Shown: positions 8,096 through 17,281, counted from the first letter of the stretch. The stretch: DNA of 64,000 nt from JANYHH01 sp965249745 (GCA_965249745.1 OZ252252.1:3162001-3226000), one strand, 5' to 3'. The notes: a model not told the origin generated them from the sequence alone. A program made the numbers and translations.

Positions 8096-9139
8096 TTAAA
8101 CGAAGTCCTTCATGACATCCTCGAGCGATTCGCGGCTCGGACGCAGCAGGCTCTCTGGGAGCAGCGCCAACGCGGTCTCGTGAACGTCTTCGGTGTCCAC
8201 GATCGTCTCGCGGGACTCGTTGATGTAGACGATTCCGGTCACCAGTTCGCCGCTCCGGTGTGCCGCCTCGAGCAGTTGCAGGGCGCTCTGCTTGTCGGTC
8301 GGGTTGTGATCCTTGCTGAGCTTCCTGAGCTGCACGGCCGGTCCGTCGTGCAGCTTCACGGAGACGACCTCGCCGGGTTCGTAATCCACGTTGATTTCCT
8401 GGTACTCCGGCACGAAGGTGATGTCGTGGATGGCGACCTCGTGTTCCTTGCCGTAACTGTAGGACTTGGTGCTCTTGTCGTCGTTGTTGAAGGTCACGCA
8501 CGGACTGATGATGTCCAACACCGCGATGCCTTTGAAGCTCATGGCGGCTTTCAACAGCTCCGTGACCTGCTTGGCGTCACCGGCGAAGCTGCGCGCCACG
8601 AAACCCGCACCCGCGATGATCGCCTCGGCGCACAGGTCCAGCGGCGGGAGTTCGTTAGTTCCAGCGTACTTCAGAACCTGACCCTCGTCGGCGGTGGCGC
8701 TGAACTGGCCCTTCGTCAAACCGTACACACCGTTGTTTTCCACGATGTAAACCATCGGAACGTTGCGGCGAACGATGTGCTTGAACTGTCCCAAACCGAT
8801 GCTGCCGGTGTCGCCATCACCGGACACGCCGATGGCGAGCTGATGGCGGTTGGCCAGCATGGCTCCGGTCGCCACGCTTGGCATCCGACCGTGAACCGTG
8901 TTGATCCCGTGCGCCCCGTTCATGAAGTACGCCGGGGACTTACTGCTGCAACCAATACCGCTGAGCTTAATGACCTCGTGCGGGCGAATGCCGAGCTGGT
9001 ACGCGGCATCAATGATTCGCATACTGATGCTGTCGTGACCGCAGCCCGGGCAGAGCGTGCTGGTCAGACCCTTGTAATCGGCTTTCTCGAGACCGACGCT
9101 GTTAACCTTGGGTTCGGGGGCGGCGACTGGGGCGGTCAT
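8096..9139 (-). CDS. korB: 2-oxoacid:ferredoxin oxidoreductase, beta subunit
   Basis: A 347-residue thiamine-diphosphate subunit. It carries the iron-sulfur ligand motif CPGCG at Cys30-Cys33, a further Cys in SGIGCSSKSP, and the TPP/Mg motif GDGDTGSIGLGQ...VENN. With korA it would oxidatively decarboxylate a 2-oxoacid to acyl-CoA with reduction of ferredoxin. The two-subunit form (gamma fused to alpha) is typical of 2-oxoglutarate or broad 2-oxoacid enzymes; the exact substrate cannot be fixed from sequence. The ATG at 9139 shares its A with the korA stop TAA (TAATG), so the two are coupled. The C-terminal 50 residues after the catalytic fold are typical for this family. Confidence 0.9.
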   Translation of the reverse strand: MTAPVAAPEPKVNSVGLEKADYKGLTSTLCPGCGHDSISMRIIDAAYQLGIRPHEVIKLSGIGCSSKSPAYFMNGAHGINTVHGRMPSVATGAMLANRHQLAIGVSGDGDTGSIGLGQFKHIVRRNVPMVYIVENNGVYGLTKGQFSATADEGQVLKYAGTNELPPLDLCAEAIIAGAGFVARSFAGDAKQVTELLKAAMSFKGIAVLDIISPCVTFNNDDKSTKSYSYGKEHEVAIHDITFVPEYQEINVDYEPGEVVSVKLHDGPAVQLRKLSKDHNPTDKQSALQLLEAAHRSGELVTGIVYINESRETIVDTEDVHETALALLPESLLRPSRESLEDVMKDFV

Positions 9140-10959
9140 TATTTCACCTCGCTGACGCGGCCCGCCACGAACTCGCCGCTGAGCGGCAGGCCGTCGCAGT
9201 GCGCGATGCTCTTGATTCGGGTGGCGAACTCTGGGTATTCGGTACGCAGCAGAATTGCCAGTTGTCCGTGCTGGTTGAGTTCCACGACCACAACTTGTTC
9301 GTGGGCGGCGATGAACTCACGGATGCCCGCGCTGAAGGGGAGCGCACGCACGCGCAGGTAATCGGTTTCCAAACCGGACCGGCTCATGATGGCTCGAGCC
9401 TCGACGATCGCCGGGTCGGCGCTCCCCATGGCGATCACGCCGAGCTTCGCACCGCTCCCGGTCACGACTGGACCGGGCACGAGCGTGCGGGCGTGTTCGT
9501 GTTTGCGGTCCAAGCGGATCAGGTTGGTCTGCCAGTCGCCGGGGCGTTCGCTGTAGGTGGCCGCGTCGGTGTGACCCGTGCCACGGGTGAAGTAGGCGGC
9601 CCCCATCGCGTCGGTGCCAGGGAGGGTGCGCGGGCCGACGCCCGTGCCGTCCTCGTCGCGGTAGCGGGCGAAGCTGTTCCCTAGGGCCTTCACATCGTCG
9701 GCGCTCAAGACCTTGCCGCGCTTCATCGGTTCGGACGGGTACTCGAAGCGCTCCGACATCCACAGGTTCATGCCAATGTCCAAGTCGGAGTTGACGAAGA
9801 CCGGGGTCTGCAACTGGTCGGACAGATCGAACGCGCGCCAGCCGAACTCGAAGCATTCCTTCGGGTCCTTCGGCAACAGAACCACATGCTTCGTGTCACC
9901 GTGCGACAGATAGTACGTGGCGAGCAGGTCGCCTTGGCTGACTCGAGTTGGCAGGCCGGTGCTGGGCCCCATGCGTTGCACGTTCCAGATCACCAGGGGA
10001 ACCTCGGCGAAGTAGGCGTATCCGGCCAGCTCCGCCATCAGGGAAATCCCCGGACCCGAGGTGCTGGTCATCGCCCTGGCCCCGGCCCAACCCGCGCCGA
10101 CCAACATGCCGATAGCGGCTAATTCGTCCTCGGCTTGCACGATGGCGAAGGTCGCCTGGCCGTTGGCCGGGTCTTTCCTGAGCTTTGGCAGGTAATCCGT
10201 CAATCCATCCGCCAAGCTGGTGGCGGGCGTGATCGGGTACCAGGCGACCACACCGACGCCGCCGTAAATGCTGCCCAGTGCGCCCGCCGTGTTGCCGTCC
10301 ACCATAATCATGTCTTTAGTGCCGTCCATCCGCTCGAGCCGGTACGGGTCGGTCTTCTGGATGTGCTGCTCGCAGTGCTCGTAGGCGCTCTTGGCGATGT
10401 TGAAGTTCGGGTCCACCAGCTTGGCGCGGCCACCGAAGGTTTTGTTCAGGTAGTTCAGGACTTCTTGCATTTCCATGCCTAAGAGCTGCGCCAAGCCACC
10501 GACGTAGACCATGTTAATCATGCGGTCGCGGAACTTGGCGTCAACATTGTGTTGCTTCATGATCGCGTTGGCGGGCAGCGCGTAGTAGCTGACATCGTTA
10601 CGGTTCTGCTCAAATTTCACGTGGTCCGGGTAGAGGATCACGCCCCCGGCGGGCAGGTCAGCCAAGTCCTGCTGGATCGTCTTGGCGTTGAAGGCGACCA
10701 GCACCTCGGAGTGATCGCGCCGGGCCGTGAAACCGTCCTTGCTGGCGCGAATGCTGTACCAGGTCGGCAAGCCCTTGATGTTGCTGGGGAACAGGTTCTT
10801 GGCGTTGACCGGGATGCCCATGTGAAACAACGCGTTCACAATCGTGGCGTTGGCGGTCTGTGAACCCGAACCGTTGACCGTGGCCACGTTGATGGTGAAA
10901 TCGTTGACCACCACGGGACGATCACTTTCCTGACTGGGCCGTTCTGCGAGTTGCGTCAT
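9139..10959 (-). CDS. korA: 2-oxoacid:ferredoxin oxidoreductase, fused gamma-alpha subunit
   Basis: A 606-residue protein with the gamma domain first (about 15-190, beginning NDFTINVATVNGSGSQTAN) and the pyrimidine-binding POR_N alpha domain after it (about 215-600, with YPITPATSLADGL and TSTSGPGISLMAE). This fusion is the usual form in aerobic bacteria with a KorAB-type complex. It is the first gene of a two-gene operon. The ATG at 10959 follows a GAGAGAGG purine tract. Reduced ferredoxin partner genes are not visible nearby. Confidence 0.9.
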   Translation of the reverse strand: MTQLAERPSQESDRPVVVNDFTINVATVNGSGSQTANATIVNALFHMGIPVNAKNLFPSNIKGLPTWYSIRASKDGFTARRDHSEVLVAFNAKTIQQDLADLPAGGVILYPDHVKFEQNRNDVSYYALPANAIMKQHNVDAKFRDRMINMVYVGGLAQLLGMEMQEVLNYLNKTFGGRAKLVDPNFNIAKSAYEHCEQHIQKTDPYRLERMDGTKDMIMVDGNTAGALGSIYGGVGVVAWYPITPATSLADGLTDYLPKLRKDPANGQATFAIVQAEDELAAIGMLVGAGWAGARAMTSTSGPGISLMAELAGYAYFAEVPLVIWNVQRMGPSTGLPTRVSQGDLLATYYLSHGDTKHVVLLPKDPKECFEFGWRAFDLSDQLQTPVFVNSDLDIGMNLWMSERFEYPSEPMKRGKVLSADDVKALGNSFARYRDEDGTGVGPRTLPGTDAMGAAYFTRGTGHTDAATYSERPGDWQTNLIRLDRKHEHARTLVPGPVVTGSGAKLGVIAMGSADPAIVEARAIMSRSGLETDYLRVRALPFSAGIREFIAAHEQVVVVELNQHGQLAILLRTEYPEFATRIKSIAHCDGLPLSGEFVAGRVSEVK

Positions 10960-11130
10960 GCGTGATTACCTCTCTCAAGAAACTCGAGCTTCCCTCGAGC
11001 GTCAAACCCAGGCAGTTTAGCAACAAATACGGTCACGACAAGGAAGTCTTCGGCACGAATCGTTTCTGCGCTGGGGACACGTCCCTTGTCAGGCTGGAAG
11101 TACGATTGTCCCACGGGAGACGCCGCCACG

Positions 11131-11136
11131 TAGAAT
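11131..11136 (+). promoter_or_regulatory. leaderless -10 box of aroE
   Basis: TAGAAT 6 bases before the GTG at 11143; no ribosome binding site. Confidence 0.6.
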
Positions 11137-11142
11137 CCTCCC

Positions 11143-11997
11143 GTGACCGTTCCCGCCGCTTTCCTACTGGCTCACCCCGTCCGCCACAGCCTCTCCCCCG
11201 CGATGCACAACGCGGCGCTGAGTGCCTTGGGACGGCCTGAGCGCTACCAGGCTCGAGACGTGCCGCCCGCCAGTTTGAGTGCGGCGCTCAAGGCGTTGCG
11301 CGGGTCTGGAGCCTGGGGCTGCAACCTCAGCATCCCGCACAAGGAGGCTGCGCTCGAGTGGCTGGATGTGATTTCCCCGGAAGTACAAGCTATCGGTGCG
11401 GCGAACACAGTCGTCGTCAACGGCGGCAGGCTCGAAGGGTATAACACCGACGCGCCCGGCTTCCTGCGCTCGATTCGAGAGGCTGGGGTCAACGTCAGCG
11501 GGCAAGATGTCGTGGTACTCGGGGCGGGCGGGGCGGCTCGAGGGGTCTGCTGGGCGCTGAAACGGGCTGGGGCGCAGGTGAGGGTCTGGAACCGGACGCC
11601 AGAACGGGCCCGGCAACTCGCGCAGGAACTCGAGCTGGAGGCGTTTCTGTCGGATGCAGCGCTAGAAAGTGCGATCCTGACCTCGAGCGGACTGGTCAAC
11701 ACCACGAGTGTCGGCCTCGAGCAAGCGGATCAGTCACCCGTGGCTGATAGTCTACTGCCAGGGGGCGGGGCGATTGGCAGGCGATGGGTCTGCGACATCG
11801 TGTACCGCCCTCTTGCGACGCGATTGCTGCGCGTCGCAAGAGGGGCTGGCATCACCGGGGTTGACGGGCTGGGCATGTTAGTCCATCAGGGCGCGCTGGC
11901 GCTTGGAATGTGGCTGAAAACCCAGGGCATTCCGGGTCAACCCGATCCGAGGGTCATGCGACAGGCGGCTTTAGCGGCGTTATCTGGAACCGAGTGA
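11143..11997 (+). CDS. aroE: shikimate 5-dehydrogenase
   Basis: A 284-residue NADP enzyme that reduces 3-dehydroshikimate to shikimate in chorismate synthesis. The shikimate-binding SLSPAMHN is near residue 18, the catalytic Lys is in LSIPHKEA (the usual NVTIPHK is changed to NLSIPHK), the nucleotide loop is GAGGAARG at about 128-135 and the C-terminal GVDGLGMLVHQG closes the active site. The start is GTG, chosen because TAGAAT sits 6 bases upstream. The last 18 bases overlap the end of the convergent TPR gene. aroH and hisF elsewhere in the window show that amino-acid genes are scattered here. Confidence 0.92.
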   Translation: MTVPAAFLLAHPVRHSLSPAMHNAALSALGRPERYQARDVPPASLSAALKALRGSGAWGCNLSIPHKEAALEWLDVISPEVQAIGAANTVVVNGGRLEGYNTDAPGFLRSIREAGVNVSGQDVVVLGAGGAARGVCWALKRAGAQVRVWNRTPERARQLAQELELEAFLSDAALESAILTSSGLVNTTSVGLEQADQSPVADSLLPGGGAIGRRWVCDIVYRPLATRLLRVARGAGITGVDGLGMLVHQGALALGMWLKTQGIPGQPDPRVMRQAALAALSGTE

Positions 11998-12771
11998 TTC
12001 CAGCGCGTCCCGCGCCACCTGCAACTTCGGATTGAGCGTCACTGCCGCACGATAAGCACTTCTGGCTGGTTCGTACCGGCCCAGCAACTCGAGCGCCCGT
12101 CCGCGCCAGTATTGCGCCTCGGCGAAGGCCGGGTGTTTCGGGAAGCTCTGTTGGAAGGCGGCGACCGCTTTGGTGAGCGCCGGTTCCGCCCGTTCGGGTT
12201 CGTTCAGGGACAGGTAAATCACGCCCTGGTTCAGCCACGGAAACGGTTGCGAGGCGTCTTCTCTGGTCGCCCGGCGGTAACCCTCCAGCGCTTGGCGAAG
12301 ATCACCGAACCGCCAGCAGACCGCGCCCCAGTCCATCGCAAACCGGTACGCGTCCTTCGAGACTGTCAGACGCGGATCGCCGCTCGCGGCCGTTTTCAGC
12401 GCCGCCATCGCCGCCTGCGCCTTCCCCTGGGCCGCCAGGATCAGACCCTGCTGCCAGAGATACTCGAGGTGCGGCGCTGGACTTTTTAGCGATTCACGAA
12501 TGTGATCCGAGGCGCGCCCCAGGTTGACGACACCGCCCGCCAGGTAATACGCGCGCGACAGGAGAAAATGCGCCTCGGCATCGGTCGGTTTGCTGCGCAG
12601 GTGCGCTTCTAGCTTTGGGATGACGCTGATGAAATCGCCCTGCTCCAACCGCGTCCGCCAGGTCACGAGATCGCCCGCGCCCTGAGCCAATACACTCTCA
12701 GCCAGCAACGCCGCGCCAAAGAACAGGGCCAGCAGCCAGCTCTGGGTCAGGGTTCGAGCGCGACTCCTCAC
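11980..12771 (-). CDS. exported TPR-repeat protein
   Basis: A 263-residue protein with a signal peptide (1-29, cut near SVLAQG) followed by several tetratricopeptide-like helix pairs, for example AEAHFLLSRAYYLAGG and PWLNQGVIYLSLNEPERAEPAL. TPR proteins act as scaffolds for other proteins; no enzymatic motif is visible. The GTG start at 12771 immediately follows the stop of the Hsp20 gene (TGA then GTG), so the two are translated from one message. Its end overlaps the end of aroE. Confidence 0.8.
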   Translation of the reverse strand: MRSRARTLTQSWLLALFFGAALLAESVLAQGAGDLVTWRTRLEQGDFISVIPKLEAHLRSKPTDAEAHFLLSRAYYLAGGVVNLGRASDHIRESLKSPAPHLEYLWQQGLILAAQGKAQAAMAALKTAASGDPRLTVSKDAYRFAMDWGAVCWRFGDLRQALEGYRRATREDASQPFPWLNQGVIYLSLNEPERAEPALTKAVAAFQQSFPKHPAFAEAQYWRGRALELLGRYEPARSAYRAAVTLNPKLQVARDALESLGSR

Positions 12772-13158
12772 TCAGCCTCCGGTCACGGTGATCGTGTTGA
12801 CGAGCTTGCGAAACCGAATCTCCAACTGGCCCGCCCGGTACTGGGCCACGGCCGAGCCAGGTTCAACCCCCACGGGAATCTCGAGGTCGCGCTGGAATCC
12901 CCCCTTCGGGCGCTCGGCGGTGCGCGCCTCGCCGTAGCGTTGCGCCTCGCGCTCGCCGCTGACGACAATGTGCTCCCCGTCGTGGGCCATTTCCAAGCGG
13001 TTCATGTCCAGACCCGGCGCGTCCACGACCAGCATCAAATCTTCAGGCGTTTCGTACCAGTCGGCCGCGGGCCGCCAACCCGCGACCTGCGAGACCTGCT
13101 CCACGCGTTCCCGAATCTTGGCGAGTTGCGCCAGTGGTTGCCAGGATTGCAATTCCAT
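12772..13158 (-). CDS. small heat-shock protein, Hsp20 family
   Basis: A 128-residue alpha-crystallin domain protein. The domain starts at about residue 30 (ADWYETPEDLMLVVDAPGLD) and ends with the usual A-x-Y-R-A-G-Q-L-E-I-x-F strand, with no long C-terminal tail. It would hold unfolded proteins without ATP. The ATG lies 6 bases after a TAGGCT box. It is the first gene of a pair with the TPR protein, an unusual partner. Confidence 0.88.
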   Translation of the reverse strand: MELQSWQPLAQLAKIRERVEQVSQVAGWRPAADWYETPEDLMLVVDAPGLDMNRLEMAHDGEHIVVSGEREAQRYGEARTAERPKGGFQRDLEIPVGVEPGSAVAQYRAGQLEIRFRKLVNTITVTGG

Positions 13159-13164
13159 GAAAAA

Positions 13165-13170
13165 AGCCTA
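13165..13170 (-). promoter_or_regulatory. leaderless -10 box of the Hsp20 gene
   Basis: TAGGCT on the minus strand, 6 bases before the ATG at 13158. Confidence 0.55.
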
Positions 13171-13242
13171 CACCGAGCTTCAACGAGCGAATGCGATTTC
13201 GACCCCTCCGGGAAGCAGACGCATTTGTAAGGCACGCTCCTA

Positions 13243-13268
13243 GCTCGAGCGAATCAAACCGCTCGAGC
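13243..13268 (-). terminator. CTCGAG-paired hairpin after ppa
   Basis: Perfect 9-bp arms GCTCGAGCG/CGCTCGAGC with an 8-base loop, 20 bases past the ppa stop. There is no T run, so a terminator role is only probable. Confidence 0.5.
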
Positions 13269-13288
13269 CAGGTGACGAATCTCTGAGT

Positions 13289-13819
13289 TTATTGCTGGGC
13301 GGCACGTTTGACCGCCTCGCTGATAATGGTCATGGCCTCCTCCTTGTTGCGCCAGCCTCTGGTCTCCACAGATTTGCCTTCCAGCGTCTTGTACTCCGCG
13401 AAGAAGTGCTCGATTTCCGCCAGTCGGTGCTGCTGCACGTCTTGCAGCGTCACCCGATCATCCCAACGCGGATCGTTGGCAGGAACGGCCAGAATCTTCT
13501 CGTCGTCGCCCTTGTCGTCACGCATCACCAGCACGCCGACCACCCTGGCTTCGACCAGCACACCGACGTGGAACGGATGGGTACTGAGCAGCACCACATC
13601 CAGCGGGTCGCCGTCCCCACCGAGGGTGCTCGGGATAAAGCCGTAATCGCCGGGATAGGACATGCTGGCGTAGAGCACGCGGTCTAGCTTCACGACACCA
13701 TATTCTTTGTCGTACTCGTACTTGTTGGAGCTGTTGCGGGGAACCTCGATGATGACGTTGACGATCTCGGGGGCGTCCTTACCGACGGGGATGGCGTACA
13801 GGTTCATGGGAGCGTTCAT
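13289..13819 (-). CDS. ppa: inorganic pyrophosphatase
   Basis: A 176-residue family I soluble pyrophosphatase that hydrolyses PPi to two phosphates. Conserved segments are EVPRNSSNKYEYDKE, the metal-binding DYGFIPSTLGGDGDPLDV (signature D-G-D-P-L-D) and WRNKEEA. The start ATG at 13819 has AAAGGA upstream; an in-frame extension to 13972 lacks any signal and is not family-like. It is divergent from metK, whose reaction yields pyrophosphate and phosphate, though the two promoters are far apart. Confidence 0.93.
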   Translation of the reverse strand: MNAPMNLYAIPVGKDAPEIVNVIIEVPRNSSNKYEYDKEYGVVKLDRVLYASMSYPGDYGFIPSTLGGDGDPLDVVLLSTHPFHVGVLVEARVVGVLVMRDDKGDDEKILAVPANDPRWDDRVTLQDVQQHRLAEIEHFFAEYKTLEGKSVETRGWRNKEEAMTIISEAVKRAAQQ

Positions 13820-14160
13820 GGTTGTCCTTTGGCTCAAAGCTGGGCGGGGAAGCAGTGGGGTAGGGAAACTTTGAAAACGCCTCACAGTCCCGCTCGAGCG
13901 GCCCGGCATTGTCACCCGATGGGATAGTTTTCGGCAAGGGGAACGGGTTGAGGGACAGCTCGAGTCAGGCATTCCCTTCGAGCGCGACCGGATCGCCCGA
14001 AACCTAGCCTGACCGCCGCCAACTCGAGCTAGTACCGGTGGGCTTTCGTTTCATCCCACGCCTTCTGGGTCGCCTGTCCTCGGGTTTCGTGTTACCGTCG
14101 GAAGCGTTGCAGTTGAACTCGAGTGCCCCAGGTCTGGCTCGAGATTCGTGGAGGTTCATA
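13820..14160. other. divergent intergenic region between ppa and metK
   Basis: About 340 bases with five CTCGAG copies. No gene, and no recognisable SAM riboswitch fold was seen. The metK ribosome binding site GGAGG is at 14150-14154. Confidence 0.5.
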
Positions 14161-15330
14161 GTGGCATTGGCTCGTCTTTTCACATCGGAATCGGTTACCG
14201 AGGGACACCCGGACAAGCTGGCGGATCGGATCAGCGATAGCGTTTTGGACGCGTTCCTGTCGGAAGATCCCAAGTCTAGAGTGGCGTGCGAAACTTTGGT
14301 CACCAAGGGTTTGGTCTTGGTCGCAGGCGAGGTCAGCAGCCGCGCCGAGTACGTCAACGTCCGCGAGGTCGTGCGGAAAGCCGTGACTGAGGTCGGTTAC
14401 ACCCGCTCCAAATTCGGTTTCGATGCCTCGTCGGTGGCGGTGCTCACCACGATAGACGAGCAATCCCTGGAGATCGCGGGCGGCGTCAACGAATCCTGGG
14501 AGTGGCGTCAGGGCGACCGCGAACCGCTGAACCTGCGCGGCGCGGGCGATCAGGGTTTGATGTTCGGGTACGCCACCGACGAGACCCCAGAACTGATGCC
14601 GATGCCATTGGTTTTGGCCCACAAGATCACGGCGCGCCTAGCGGAACTCCGCAAGAACGGGCAATTGGATTACCTTCGCCCCGATGGAAAATCTCAAGTC
14701 ACCTTGGAGTACGTCAACGGGATCGCCACGCGCTTGGAGACGGTCGTCGTCAGCACCCAGCACGACGAGGCCGCGACCCAGGACCATATCCGTGACGATG
14801 TTATCCGCCACGTCATCAAACCGCTGATTCCAGCGGGTTTGGAGTCTAGCGACGCGAAGTACTTCATCAATCCGTCCGGTTCGTTCTCCTACGGTGGTCC
14901 CGGTGCGGACACCGGCTTGACGGGTCGCAAGATCATCGTGGACACCTACGGCGGCGCGATCCCGCACGGCGGTGGAGCCTTTTCTGGGAAGGACCCGACC
15001 AAGGTGGACCGCAGCGCCGCGTACTACGCCCGCTACATGGCGAAAAACATCGTCGCGGCTGGCCTGGCGAAGCGCGCGATGGTCGAGGTCGCCTACGCCA
15101 TTGGCAAGGCGCGTCCGGTGTCCTTGCGCGTGGACACCTTTGGCACGGGAACCACGGGCGACGAACAGATCGCGGGACTCGTGTTGAAGCACTTCGATCC
15201 ACGCCCACTGGCGATCATTGAGGAACTGCAACTCGAGCGGCCGATTTACACCCCGACCTCGAGTTACGGGCACTTTGGACGCGCGGGCTTTCCGTGGGAG
15301 GACACCGCGAAAGCCAAGCACCTCGGGTAA
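14161..15330 (+). CDS. metK: S-adenosylmethionine synthetase
   Basis: A 389-residue enzyme making SAM from methionine and ATP. Seen are ESVTEGHPDKLAD with catalytic His16, GAGDQGLMFGYA, DTGLTGRKIIVDTYGG and the P-loop-like GGGAFSGKDPTKVDRSAAY. The start is GTG at 14161 with GGAGG 6 bases upstream; a longer frame from 14038 has no signal. A strong terminator follows, so it is a single gene. Only two CTCGAG copies occur, both near the C-terminus, showing that the motif is thinned in highly conserved coding sequence. Confidence 0.95.
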   Translation: MALARLFTSESVTEGHPDKLADRISDSVLDAFLSEDPKSRVACETLVTKGLVLVAGEVSSRAEYVNVREVVRKAVTEVGYTRSKFGFDASSVAVLTTIDEQSLEIAGGVNESWEWRQGDREPLNLRGAGDQGLMFGYATDETPELMPMPLVLAHKITARLAELRKNGQLDYLRPDGKSQVTLEYVNGIATRLETVVVSTQHDEAATQDHIRDDVIRHVIKPLIPAGLESSDAKYFINPSGSFSYGGPGADTGLTGRKIIVDTYGGAIPHGGGAFSGKDPTKVDRSAAYYARYMAKNIVAAGLAKRAMVEVAYAIGKARPVSLRVDTFGTGTTGDEQIAGLVLKHFDPRPLAIIEELQLERPIYTPTSSYGHFGRAGFPWEDTAKAKHLG

Positions 15331-15344
15331 GCCAAAAATACGGT

Positions 15345-15386
15345 GGCGTCACCTCGAGTTGAAACGCTCGAGGTGACGCCTTTTTA
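15345..15386 (+). terminator. metK terminator with CTCGAG in both arms
   Basis: A 14-bp perfect stem, GGCGTCACCTCGAG and its complement, loop TTGAAACG, followed by TTTTTAT. The palindrome closes the top of the stem. Confidence 0.88.
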
Positions 15387-15421
15387 TCTCTGGCTGCACC
15401 ATTTTATCTCTGGCTGTGCCA
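15382..15421. repeat. 20-base tandem duplication after metK
   Basis: TTTTATCTCTGGCTG followed by CACCA, then the same unit followed by TGCCA, directly repeated twice starting in the terminator T run. Confidence 0.7.
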
Positions 15422-15619
15422 CGCCAACGCCCCCACTCAGTCTGGATCGTGACTGACAGCGAATCTCGAGGAACGACAGATTTCAAGGCTCGAGATAAAC
15501 TATTTGGCCGGGTTTGATCCAGGCGAATTAGAGCCGAGCCTCGAGGCAATCCCGCTCTGAACATCACGAGAAGCTGACATGACGGCTTTACAACTCCTCT
15601 TGTTCCGAGGAGGTTCATC

Positions 15620-16615
15620 ATGAATATTCGTCGTTTGGCTGTCATTGCCTTGGGTTGTGTCGGACTGGCCGCCTTCGCCTCGCAGTCACTCTCGCAGCAG
15701 AGCACCACTCCGGCGAACAGCTTTCGCTTTGTCGCGTTCGGTGACATGCCGTACAGCTTGCCCGGCGATTACGCCAAGTTCGAGCGCTTACTCACGAATA
15801 TCAACGCCGCTAAGCCCAGCTTCAGCCTGTTCATCGGGGACATCAAGAGCGGTTCCACCCCATGTTCCGACGAGAGCATTTTAAAGATACGCGATTACTT
15901 CAACACGCTGGAAGCGCCGCTGATCTTCACGCCGGGCGACAACGAGTGGACCGATTGCCACCGCGATGCGGCTGGGAAGTTCGATCCGCTCGAGCGGCTG
16001 GCCTTCGTGCGTAAAAGCTTCTTCCCAAACGCCACCAGTTTAGGCAAGAAAACCATGCCGCTCGAGCAGCAGAGCGCCGTGCCTGAGTTCAAGCAAATGG
16101 TGGAGAACACGCGCTGGACGCAGGATAACGTGATGTTTGCAACGGTTCACATCATCGGTTCCAACAACGGTTTCGAGCGGAACGTGGACTCGATCTCGGA
16201 GTTCTTCGCCCGCGATGCCGCGAACGTGGCCTGGATCAAGGACACCTTCGCCAAGGCGAAAGCGGGCAACGCGGCGGCGGTTGTCTTCGGATTCCAGGCA
16301 GACATGTTCTTCAGCACCGATTCCAACGGCTACGGCAAATCCGGCTTCACCAAGTCGCTCGCGGCGTTCACCAGCGAAGCCGCCGCCTTCGGGAAACCCG
16401 TGCTGCTGGTTCACGGCGACTCGCATGTTCTGGTGATTGACCAACCGCTCGTGGACGCCAAGGGAGCTGCGCTGGACAATGTCACGCGCCTCGAGGTGAT
16501 GGGCGGCGCTGGCCGGGTTCACGCGGTTCAGGTTACGGTTAACCCGGCTGACACGGGCGTCTTCAGCTTCCAACCGATGTGGATCAAGGAAAACCTGAAC
16601 GCACCAGCCAAGTAA
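15620..16615 (+). CDS. exported calcineurin-like phosphoesterase
   Basis: A 331-residue protein with a signal peptide (1-25) and a metallophosphoesterase fold. The metal-binding motifs are FGDMPYS at about 41, FIGDIKSG at about 73, GDNEWTDCH (in place of GNHD) at about 110 and HGDSHVL near 272. It should hydrolyse a phosphate ester outside the membrane; the substrate is unknown. The ATG at 15620 has a strong GAGGAGG. It is a single gene with its own terminator. Two Cys (in TPCSDES and TDCHRD) could pair after export. Confidence 0.8.
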   Translation: MNIRRLAVIALGCVGLAAFASQSLSQQSTTPANSFRFVAFGDMPYSLPGDYAKFERLLTNINAAKPSFSLFIGDIKSGSTPCSDESILKIRDYFNTLEAPLIFTPGDNEWTDCHRDAAGKFDPLERLAFVRKSFFPNATSLGKKTMPLEQQSAVPEFKQMVENTRWTQDNVMFATVHIIGSNNGFERNVDSISEFFARDAANVAWIKDTFAKAKAGNAAAVVFGFQADMFFSTDSNGYGKSGFTKSLAAFTSEAAAFGKPVLLVHGDSHVLVIDQPLVDAKGAALDNVTRLEVMGGAGRVHAVQVTVNPADTGVFSFQPMWIKENLNAPAK

Positions 16616-16640
16616 GAGGGCGTCGAGCAAGGCTGTGAAG

Positions 16641-16671
16641 AAAAGTCAGGCGAGGTTCTCGCCTGACTTTT
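16641..16671. terminator. bidirectional terminator
   Basis: Stem AAAAGTCAGGCGAG with its complement around loop GTT. A-run and T-run flank it, so it can work both ways; it ends the phosphoesterase transcript. Confidence 0.82.
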
Positions 16672-16774
16672 CTGCCTTTCTCACTCGAGGAAACGCAAGA
16701 TCCACAAACTGCAACCATTCCTCTTTGAGCTTGGTCTCGAGCCAGCCCGTCGTTTGCTCTACACTCCGGTGCTC

Positions 16775-16780
16775 TATACT
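16775..16780 (+). promoter_or_regulatory. leaderless -10 box of coaD
   Basis: TATACT 6 bases before the GTG at 16787. It decides the start against an in-frame ATG at 16754. Confidence 0.6.
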
Positions 16781-16786
16781 TCGGCT

Positions 16787-17281
16787 GTGCCCGCCGCGAT
16801 TTACCCTGGCAGTTTCGACCCGCTCACCCTCGGTCACTTGGACATTCTGGTGCGCGCCTCGAAGATCTTCGATCACGTGACGGTCGCGGTGCTGCAAAAT
16901 CGTGAGAAGCGCGGGCGGAACTTGTTCGATATTGAGGAGCGGTTAGCCATCATCCGCGAGGCGACCGCCCACATCGGGCACGTGTCCACGGAGTCATTCT
17001 CAGGTCTGACCGCCGAGTACGCCCGGCAGAAGGGCGTGAACGTGCTGGTGCGCGGCTTGCGGGCCGTGTCCGATTACGAGTACGAGTTGCAAACCGCGCA
17101 CCTGAACCGCAACCTGAACAAAAATTTGGAGACCGTCTTCATCATGGCCGCGACGCGTTACAGTTATGTGTCCAGCACGATGGTGAAAGAGATCGCCACC
17201 TACGGGGGCGACATCACCAAGCTGGTTCCCGCCGCCAGCCTGAGAGCGCTGAAAGCCAAGCTCGAGACCACGGAAACGTAG
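16787..17281 (+). CDS. coaD: phosphopantetheine adenylyltransferase
   Basis: A 164-residue nucleotidyltransferase that joins ATP and 4-phosphopantetheine to give dephospho-CoA, the fourth step of CoA synthesis. The N-terminal IYPGSFDPLTLGHLD carries the G-x-F-x-P-x-x-x-G-H nucleotide signature, and the C-terminal YSYVSSTMVKEIATYGG matches the family S-S-x-x-V-R/K-E loop. Length equals the family norm when the GTG start is used. It is followed 50 bases later by hslO on the same strand, which has its own promoter. Confidence 0.95.
   Translation: MPAAIYPGSFDPLTLGHLDILVRASKIFDHVTVAVLQNREKRGRNLFDIEERLAIIREATAHIGHVSTESFSGLTAEYARQKGVNVLVRGLRAVSDYEYELQTAHLNRNLNKNLETVFIMAATRYSYVSSTMVKEIATYGGDITKLVPAASLRALKAKLETTET

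Noticed and set aside
8180..9361. 393-codon plus-strand frame opposite korB
   Set aside because: Shadow of korB; composition typical of antisense frames in GC-rich DNA.
13975..14160. SAM riboswitch upstream of metK
   Set aside because: No conserved SAM-I, SAM-II or SAM-IV core could be recognised; a standard ribosome binding site is present.
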